From: JARLFX01 sp036404255
GTDB taxonomy: Bacteria; Acidobacteriota; Terriglobia; Terriglobales; Acidobacteriaceae
Assembly: GCA_036404255.1 (NCBI GenBank)
Contig: DASWOP010000225.1
Span: 1-15,723, forward strand
Length of the DNA: 15,723 nt
Direction: 5' to 3'
Made by a program: the position numbers and the translations under genes
Notes under the pieces: generated by a model
What the model saw: the letters and a program-made list of their open reading frames with translations, nothing else
The model's database searches: none
Told to the model about the DNA's origin: nothing
Shown: positions 11,462 to 15,723 of the stretch, in pieces
How the letters are laid out: every line of letters starts with the position of its first letter
Position numbering within the stretch: the stretch's first letter is position 1

Positions 11462-12601
11462 ATGGCGAATACGCAAAGAGATGATACGAGGCTCTTCCCT
11501 ATCCTGCAGGGACCGGTTCTGGGCGGCGTGGCGCGGATGGCGGCGGAGGCTGAGGACGCAGGCGAGGGCCACCTGATCGAGTTCAAGGCCATGCGGGTAC
11601 GGTCAATTCTGAATAAGACTGTGTCGAAGCGCGGGCTGTGGATGATGTACAGCATCAATCCCTACCGCGGGTGCGAGTTCGGCTGCAAGTACTGCTATGC
11701 GCGGTACACGCATACGTTTATGGGTGCTGGGCGCACGTTGGGTGACGCAGAGACCAATGCAGGTCCCTCCGCTGCGACTTCGCCTCTAGCCGGGATGACA
11801 GTGGATGAATTGATCGACTACGACGATCCGGGGCTCTTCGAACGGAGGATCTTTATCAAGCAGAATGCGGCTTGGCTGCTGGAGCAGGAGCTACGGCGGG
11901 TGCGCACGGAGGAACAGATCGCGCTGGGAACAGCGACCGATCCGTATCAGCCGGTGGAGCGGCGCGCGCTGGTGACGCGGTCGATCCTGGAGGTGTTCGC
12001 GCGGCAGAAGGGGTTGCGGCTGGGGATTGTGACGAAGTCGAACCTGATCGTGCGGGATATCGACCTGCTGCAGCAGATTGCGGCGCAAAACCAACTGACG
12101 CTGCACCTGACCATCACGACGCCGGATGCTGAGCTGGCGCGGAAGCTGGAGCCTCGTGCGCCGAGGCCTGATCTGCGGTTTGCGGCGGTGGCAGCACTGC
12201 GAAAGGCCGGGCTGCGTGCAGGCATCCTAAACTGCCCTCTGCTGCCGGAAATTACCGATAATGCTGTGGCAATGGGTGAGATGGCTCGACGGGCGAAGGA
12301 GGTGGATGCATGCTTTCTGGCGGCGAATCCGCTGTTCCTGAAGCCGTGTTCGCGGCCAACGTACTTTGCGTTTGTGCAGGAGCATTTTCCGGGGTTGATG
12401 GCGGATATGGCGCGGCGGTTCGCGAACCGTGACTTTGCGGAGAAGAGCTATGCGCGGCGGATGAAGGATATTCTCGCGGCTGTCTGCAAGAAACATGGCG
12501 TGGGCGAGCGACGGTTTGAGGATGCGCTGCCGGGGAGCGATGAGGCGAGGAAGCCGGTGGTAAGGGAGATGGTGCCGGTGCAGTATCGGCTGTTTGGGTA
12601 G
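11462..12601 (+). CDS. SplB-like (PA0069/Rv2578c-type) radical SAM protein
   Basis: Radical S-adenosylmethionine enzyme of the SplB-like group (COG1533 type), 379 residues; the substrate of this branch is not established and it should not be called spore photoproduct lyase. The signature SINPYRGCEFGCKYCYARYTH gives the 4Fe-4S cluster ligands Cys71, Cys75 and Cys78 (CX3CX2C with an aromatic before the third Cys). Further family marks are IALGTATDPYQPVERR (about 153-168), LGIVTKSNLIVRDIDLL and LHLTITT. Between HTFMG and LFERRIFIKQNA is an extra stretch of about 35 residues (about 88-123), part of which appears to be encoded by a dispersed repeat at 11758-11800. GAGG 7 nt before the ATG supports the start. 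It converges on the YCF48-like gene and has its own promoter. Confidence 0.93.
   Translation: MANTQRDDTRLFPILQGPVLGGVARMAAEAEDAGEGHLIEFKAMRVRSILNKTVSKRGLWMMYSINPYRGCEFGCKYCYARYTHTFMGAGRTLGDAETNAGPSAATSPLAGMTVDELIDYDDPGLFERRIFIKQNAAWLLEQELRRVRTEEQIALGTATDPYQPVERRALVTRSILEVFARQKGLRLGIVTKSNLIVRDIDLLQQIAAQNQLTLHLTITTPDAELARKLEPRAPRPDLRFAAVAALRKAGLRAGILNCPLLPEITDNAVAMGEMARRAKEVDACFLAANPLFLKPCSRPTYFAFVQEHFPGLMADMARRFANRDFAEKSYARRMKDILAAVCKKHGVGERRFEDALPGSDEARKPVVREMVPVQYRLFG
11758..11800 (-). repeat. Repeat-like sequence in frame inside the radical SAM gene
   Basis: The minus strand starts TGTCATCCCGG, then has GGCGAAGTCGCAGCGG and ends AGGGACCTGCA. This has the layout of the GTCATYC...GCGAAG...GRATC/GGGACC elements at 1704-1761 and 12638-12667. 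It is read in frame as NAGPSAATSPLAGMT within a loop that typical relatives seem to lack. Family membership is judged by eye. Confidence 0.5.
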
Positions 12602-12637
12602 TCCTGCGCGGACGGGTTGGTAGCTGATTGGAGATTT

Positions 12638-12667
12638 GAGATTCTTCGCTGCGCTCAAGAATGACAA
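12638..12667 (-). repeat. Dispersed-type repeat between convergent genes
   Basis: On the minus strand this reads TTGTCATTCTTGAGCGCAGC followed by GAAGAATCTC. It is a clear example of the GTCATTCTGAGCGCAGCGAAGAATCT type of element that I recall as very frequent in Acidobacteriota. Inner 6-bp arms ATTCTT/AAGAAT (12641-12646 and 12657-12662) make a hairpin. It fills much of the 83-bp gap between the stop codons of the radical SAM and YCF48-like genes. It has no good U-tract, so a terminator role is uncertain. Confidence 0.7.
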
Positions 12668-12684
12668 ATCAAAAAATGACTTGC

Positions 12685-13902
12685 TCAGGGCTTGAGGGCG
12701 TCTTCGCGGAGCTTGGCGATGCGGCCTTTGGGGCCGACAACATAGGGGAGAGAGAGGGCGTTCCAGTTTTTGTCGGCATCGGGTGCGTCGGTTGAGATGG
12801 GTTTGAGGGCGCGCCAGTTGCGGCCATCGTCGGTGGAGATGTCGGTGCCGTTGGGGCCGACGGTGATCCAGGTTTTGGATTTTTCTTCGTAGGCTACGGC
12901 GGAGCGGTAGCCGTGGGGCATAGTCTTTGCCAATTGAAACTTGTTCGAACCCGCCGTGAAGGCAGCTGTATTCTCAACATCATCCACCGCCTTGTAATCG
13001 CCGCCAACGACAACCATGTCCGCCTTCAAGCACGTAGGCGCCTTCCAATTAAATCCGCCGATCTTTATCGGCTTCGGCAACTCCGCGGTGCCCGGCCGTA
13101 TCCCCAAGCTGAATGCACCTGCCGTTAGCTCGGGGACGCTCTCTGAAAAACGACCGATGGGGATTGAGATATCACAAAGAGATTCGGCGTAGTAATGGCT
13201 CGGCATTGTGGCGCCAGTGATGTACTGGGTCATGCGATACGCCGTCACGATCCAGTAATCTCCTGGCCCTTGTTCGTACAACACAGAGTTGCTCGCCGCG
13301 AAAGCAGACTCTGCGCGACTCGTTGAAAAGAGGGCGGACGCGCTTCGAGACAGTTTGTCCGTAGGGCAAGTGATGCCGATCACGAAGTCTGCTAAATAAA
13401 AGCTCGATCGTTTAGTCGTGTCCCATTGATTCAACTTGTGTATCGCTGGATCTCCCAGGATCGCTCCCCTGATCACGCGCGAGCCTTTCCCGCAGCCTTC
13501 GACATCATCACCTGAGGTCATACGAGCTGTAACTGCATCCCAAAAACCGTCTTTGTCGGGGTTGGTGAAGACTAATTTCCAAGTGGCGCAGCCGTCGGTG
13601 GTTTTGTAAAGGCGGGACTGGTTGCCGGAGCCGCTGGACATGACGATGGCGGTGTTCGCGTCGAAGGCCTGGATGCCGCGGAAGTCGAGCTTCTCCGCGC
13701 CGGGCGGGACGGTGCAAGTCTGCCAGAGGTAGCCGCCGTCTTCCGTGCGCAGGACGGTGCCGTGGGTGCCGCTGGCCCAGGCGACGCCGTTGCCGACGTT
13801 GTGGATGCCGCGCAGGTCGGCGGTGGTGTTCGAGCGCTGCATGGTCCACTGGGCGTGGACGGTTGTGGCGAGGACGAGGGCGAGAAGAGCGGCGATTCTC
13901 AT
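12685..13902 (-). CDS. Secreted YCF48/BNR-like beta-propeller protein
   Basis: Predicted exported protein of 405 residues. The start at 13902 is chosen because it gives a clean signal peptide, MRIAALLALVLATTVHA, with cleavage before QW; an upstream in-frame ATG at 13965 would bury it. The Shine-Dalgarno is weak. Asp-box-like repeats are TEDGGYLWQ (53-61), TTDGCATWK (101-109) and STDDGRNWR near the C-terminus, with GIHNVGNGVAWASG and YVVGPKGRIAKL typical of the YCF48-like/photosystem-assembly-factor-like propellers common in Acidobacteriota. In such bacteria the role is unknown and not photosynthetic. Residues about 120-325 match the family poorly and are encoded by visibly AT-richer DNA. It is the first gene of the insertion next to rplK but is separated from it by a terminator. 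Confidence 0.85.
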   Translation of the reverse strand: MRIAALLALVLATTVHAQWTMQRSNTTADLRGIHNVGNGVAWASGTHGTVLRTEDGGYLWQTCTVPPGAEKLDFRGIQAFDANTAIVMSSGSGNQSRLYKTTDGCATWKLVFTNPDKDGFWDAVTARMTSGDDVEGCGKGSRVIRGAILGDPAIHKLNQWDTTKRSSFYLADFVIGITCPTDKLSRSASALFSTSRAESAFAASNSVLYEQGPGDYWIVTAYRMTQYITGATMPSHYYAESLCDISIPIGRFSESVPELTAGAFSLGIRPGTAELPKPIKIGGFNWKAPTCLKADMVVVGGDYKAVDDVENTAAFTAGSNKFQLAKTMPHGYRSAVAYEEKSKTWITVGPNGTDISTDDGRNWRALKPISTDAPDADKNWNALSLPYVVGPKGRIAKLREDALKP

Positions 13903-13964
13903 GGGGATGAGTGTAGAACAAGTGCGTCTCTCAACGGTTGAGGAGTGCGCAGTTGAGCATCGCA

Positions 13965-13990
13965 CCCAGGTCTCAAAATCGAGACCTGGG
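13965..13990. repeat. Inverted repeat CCCAGGTCTC/GAGACCTGGG
   Basis: Perfect 10-bp arms (13965-13974 and 13981-13990) surround the 6-nt loop AAAATC, followed by GGCACCC. I recall similar 'TCTCAAAATCGAGA...GGGGCACCC' elements as widespread in Acidobacteriaceae. It sits between the rplK terminator and the YCF48-like gene start. No U-tract follows on either strand. Confidence 0.65.
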
Positions 13991-14015
13991 GCACCCGGAT
14001 TGGTGACTGGTTTAA

Positions 14016-14047
14016 AACGAAAATGCCCGCAGAATCTGCGGGCATTT
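14016..14047 (-). terminator. Intrinsic terminator downstream of rplK
   Basis: AAATGCCCGCAG (14021-14032) and CTGCGGGCATTT (14036-14047) are perfect 12-bp arms with a 3-nt loop. On the minus strand the stem ends in TTT, then TCGTTTT. The start of the stem is about 26 nt past the rplK stop codon. The GC-rich core, tight loop and T-rich tail make this the best terminator in the window. It should end the secE-nusG-rplK transcript before the inserted genes. Confidence 0.85.
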
Positions 14048-14072
14048 CTGTTGTTGCGAATGCGGTGCGAGC

Positions 14073-14507
14073 TTAGGCGGTGACTTCGATGCCCATGGAG
14101 CGGGCGGTGCCTTTGATGCTCTTGATGGCGGTCTCAACCGAGGAGGCGTTGAGGTCGGGCATCTTCAGGGTGGCGATCTCGCGGACCTGCTTCTCTGAGA
14201 CCTTGCCGACCTTGTCTTTCAGCGGGTTGCCGGCGCCCTTGGCGATTCCGGCGGCCTTCTTCAGCAGGACGGCCGCGGGGGGCGTCTTGGTGATGAAGGA
14301 GAAGGTGCGATCCGCGTAGACGGTGATGACGACGGGAATGGTGAGGCCCTGCTGCTCTTTATTGGAAGTGCGGGCGTTGAACTGCTTGCAGAACTCCATG
14401 ATGTTGACCTGAGCCTGACCGAGCGCGGGGCCGACTGGCGGCGCCGGTGTGGCCTTGCCGCCTTCAATCTGGAGCTTGACGTAACCTGTAATTTTCTTCG
14501 GTGCCAT
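14073..14507 (-). CDS. rplK: 50S ribosomal protein L11
   Basis: L11 binds the GTPase-associated region of 23S rRNA together with L10-L12 and is needed for RelA activation in many bacteria. The start at 14507 gives MAPKKITGYVKLQIEGGKAT, the family's standard N-terminus, with AAGGA 8 nt upstream; an in-frame ATG at 14558 would add 17 Arg-rich residues not seen in the family. Length is 144 residues (142 in E. coli). Landmarks are the proline-rich linker PAPPVGPALGQAQVNIMEFCKQFN (about 21-44) and the C-terminal RNA-binding domain ending IKGTARSMGIEV. It is followed by a terminator rather than by rplA, and preceded by a spacer packed with palindromes. Confidence 0.98.
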   Translation of the reverse strand: MAPKKITGYVKLQIEGGKATPAPPVGPALGQAQVNIMEFCKQFNARTSNKEQQGLTIPVVITVYADRTFSFITKTPPAAVLLKKAAGIAKGAGNPLKDKVGKVSEKQVREIATLKMPDLNASSVETAIKSIKGTARSMGIEVTA

Positions 14508-14567
14508 TGTTCTTATCCTTTTCTTCCGCGAGCGACATGCGCGTCTCGCGAGATTCACAAATTGCGT

Positions 14568-14590
14568 ACCTCAGGGACTAAAGCCCCCGC
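14568..14590. repeat. Degenerate GGGRCTAAAGCCC-type repeat
   Basis: ACCTCAGGGACTAAAGCCCC followed by CGC resembles the unit CTCAGGGGCTAAAGCCCC with one arm mismatch (GGGACT against AGCCCC). It is the rplK-proximal member of the group in this spacer. Confidence 0.5.
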
Positions 14591-14607
14591 GTGCGGCTAT
14601 CTCTTTC

Positions 14608-14627
14608 GGCATGGCTGAAGCCATGCC
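14608..14627. repeat. Palindromic repeat GGCATGGCT-GA-AGCCATGCC
   Basis: Perfect 9-bp arms surround a 2-nt centre. The inner GGCT-NA-AGCC core is shared with the two units at 14743-14756 and 14775-14794, while the outer bases differ and co-vary between arms. Confidence 0.7.
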
Positions 14628-14742
14628 CTTAACAAAAGCACTCAAGAGCAGTGCCTCGTTTGGAACTGCGGCGAGGTAGAAGGCTCGCTTTACAACGGGT
14701 ACAGGGGGTAGAAGCCACCTCTATACCAAACTCTCTATGCCC

Positions 14743-14756
14743 GGGGCTAAAGCCCC
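14743..14756. repeat. Palindromic repeat GGGGCT-AA-AGCCCC
   Basis: Perfect 6-bp arms surround an AA centre. This is the textbook form of the GGGGCTAAAGCCCC element. Confidence 0.75.
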
Positions 14757-14774
14757 TTTGTTGCTGGACTCATT

Positions 14775-14794
14775 CAGCGGGCTAAAGCCCGCTG
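14775..14794. repeat. Palindromic repeat CAGCGGGCT-AA-AGCCCGCTG
   Basis: Perfect 9-bp arms surround an AA centre. It lies 18 bp from the 14743-14756 unit and about 16 nt past the nusG stop codon on the transcript. Confidence 0.75.
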
Positions 14795-14810
14795 CTTAAT
14801 CCAAAAGTGT

Positions 14811-15461
14811 TTACTCCTCGACCTTATCGACCTTGGAGAATTCGAGCTCGACGGGGGTGGAGCGACCGAAGATGGTGACCATGACCTTGAGGGTCTGGCG
14901 GTCTTCGTTCACATCGTCCACGATGCCGTTGAAGTTGGCGAAGGGGCCTTCGTTGATGCGGACCGCTTCGTTCTTCTGGAACTTCACCTTGAGCTTGGGC
15001 TTGTCCTTGGAGACATCGGCGCGGAAGAGGAGCGAACTGACTTCCTGCTCCGTGAGCGCGACCGGGGTGTCGCCGGTTCCGAGGAATCCGGTGACGCGGG
15101 GCGTGTTCTTGATGACGTGCCAGAGGTCGTTGTCCAGCTCCATCTCGACGATGACGTAGCCGGGAAGGAAGACGCGCTCGATGACGTACTTCTTGCCGTT
15201 GCGCAGCTCGGTGACCGGCTCGGTCGGGATCATGATGCGGCCGATCTTCTGCTGCAGGCCGTAGGCCTGGATGCGGCTCTCGAGGGACTCCTTGACCTTG
15301 CGCTCAAAGCCGGAGTAGGCGTGGATGATGTACCACTTGAAGCGCTCGTTGACCGGGGGCGCAAGCTGTTCGCCGGTGACTTCCGGAGTTGCAGCGGGGG
15401 CCGCTGCTTCCGTGGGCTCGGTCTCAGCGTCGGTTGCCGGAATGATCTCGTCTGCTGCCAT
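14811..15461 (-). CDS. nusG: Transcription elongation/antitermination factor NusG
   Basis: NusG binds RNA polymerase through its N-terminal NGN domain and links it to Rho or the ribosome through its C-terminal KOW domain. The 216 residues exceed the 181 of E. coli because of a leader of about 38 residues rich in Ala, Pro, Glu and Thr before the first conserved block FKWYIIHAYSGFERKVKESL (41-60). The NGN domain includes VFLPGYVIVEM and WHVIKNTPRVTGFLG. The KOW domain is at about 160-216 (EAVRINEGPFANFNGIVDDV to VEE). AAGG 9 nt upstream supports the start, and there is no other Met before the NGN domain. It follows secE by 58 bp, the standard pairing. Confidence 0.98.
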   Translation of the reverse strand: MAADEIIPATDAETEPTEAAAPAATPEVTGEQLAPPVNERFKWYIIHAYSGFERKVKESLESRIQAYGLQQKIGRIMIPTEPVTELRNGKKYVIERVFLPGYVIVEMELDNDLWHVIKNTPRVTGFLGTGDTPVALTEQEVSSLLFRADVSKDKPKLKVKFQKNEAVRINEGPFANFNGIVDDVNEDRQTLKVMVTIFGRSTPVELEFSKVDKVEE

Positions 15462-15519
15462 GTCTTTATGCCTTCTTCAGCCCGCGTACGGGCAGGGAAA
15501 ATCTAATTGGTGCGAAAGT

Positions 15520-15723
15520 CTAACGCGCGATCAGCTTGCGCAGCAGCGTCTCAATGCCGGTGCCGATGACCTTATCAACCAACCAGAAGTAGGCGGCGAA
15601 GGCAAAGACGGTAATGATGACGACGGTAGTGGTGCTCTGCACTTCAGTGCGCGAAGGGGTGACTACCTTGCGCATCTCGCTGCGGGTGTCCTTGAGAAAA
15701 GCGAGCAGACGCTGGGGAGCTGC
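15520..15723 (-). CDS. secE: Preprotein translocase subunit SecE, C-terminal 67 residues, cut by window edge
   Basis: SecE stabilises SecY in the inner-membrane protein-export channel. The visible reading frame starts AAPQRLLAFLKDTRSEMRKV and ends LLRKLIAR-stop. The conserved cytoplasmic amphipathic stretch (KDTRSEMRKVVTPSRTE) is followed by the single core transmembrane helix (about TTTVVIITVFAFAAYFWLVD) and a short basic tail. The 5' end and start codon lie outside the window. Position immediately before nusG is the usual arrangement and supports the call. Confidence 0.95.
   Translation of the reverse strand, partial: AAPQRLLAFLKDTRSEMRKVVTPSRTEVQSTTTVVIITVFAFAAYFWLVDKVIGTGIETLLRKLIAR

Larger units (their letters stand above)
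14508..14810 (-). other. nusG-rplK spacer built from palindromic repeats
   Basis: This 303-bp gap lies between genes that are usually close together. It holds four palindrome-type units (14568-14590, 14608-14627, 14743-14756 and 14775-14794), three of them perfect, and a CGCGAG/CTCGCG stem (14527-14550) near the rplK ribosome binding site. I found no ORF with a start signal and no convincing promoter, so rplK probably depends on readthrough from nusG. None of the stems has a U-tract. Confidence 0.65.

Noticed and set aside
8145..14507. Mobile element carrying the inserted genes
   Set aside because: No transposase, integrase, terminal inverted repeats or target-site duplication could be seen at either edge.
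14508..14558. Upstream rplK start adding 17 Arg-rich residues
   Set aside because: The L11 family begins at MAPKKITGYVKLQ, and AAGGA is correctly spaced for the 14507 ATG.
14568..14794. CRISPR-like array in the nusG-rplK spacer
   Set aside because: The units are palindromes with unequal spacing and differing outer bases, not identical direct repeats with regular spacers; no cas genes.

Overview
The window is most likely a chromosomal piece of an Acidobacteriota genome (Terriglobales/Acidobacteriaceae-like). The reasons are the protein flavour of RpoB, NusG and L10, the GC-rich codon use, a YCF48-like secreted propeller protein, and dispersed palindromes of the GGGCTAAAGCCC and GTCATYCTGAGCG types, which I recall as common in that group. 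This assignment is inference; no search was run.

Layout, read along the minus strand (right to left): secE (3' part), nusG, rplK, an interruption of about 5 kb, then rplA, rplJ, rplL, rpoB and rpoC (5' part, running off the left edge). This is the classic bacterial secE-nusG-rplKAJL-rpoBC cluster, except that rplK and rplA, normally adjacent, are separated. The interruption holds a minus-strand gene for a secreted YCF48-like beta-propeller protein and two plus-strand genes: a PAS-PAS-GGDEF-EAL cyclic-di-GMP protein and a SplB-like radical SAM protein. A good intrinsic terminator follows rplK. A near-consensus promoter with phased A-tracts precedes rplA. The cluster therefore looks rewired into two transcription units.

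The spacers are unusually long and structured. The nusG-rplK spacer (about 300 bp) holds four GGCT/AGCC-cored palindromes. The rplL-rpoB spacer (610 bp) holds five hairpins, including an attenuator-like one just after rplL. The rpoB-rpoC spacer (171 bp) holds an 11-bp inverted repeat. A repeat of the same style as the rpoB-rpoC element appears to sit in frame inside the radical SAM gene and to encode part of an extra loop.

The core genes make the protein-export subunit SecE, the elongation factor NusG, the ribosomal stalk and L1 proteins (L11, L1, L10, L7/L12), and the beta and beta' subunits of RNA polymerase. The clearest protein-level oddity is an insertion of about 60 residues with eight paired cysteines near the N-terminus of RpoB, which looks like two zinc ribbons. 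I see no CRISPR array, tRNA, rRNA, transposase or defence system. The most novel material here is operon rewiring, repeat domestication and the RpoB insertion rather than a new multi-gene system.
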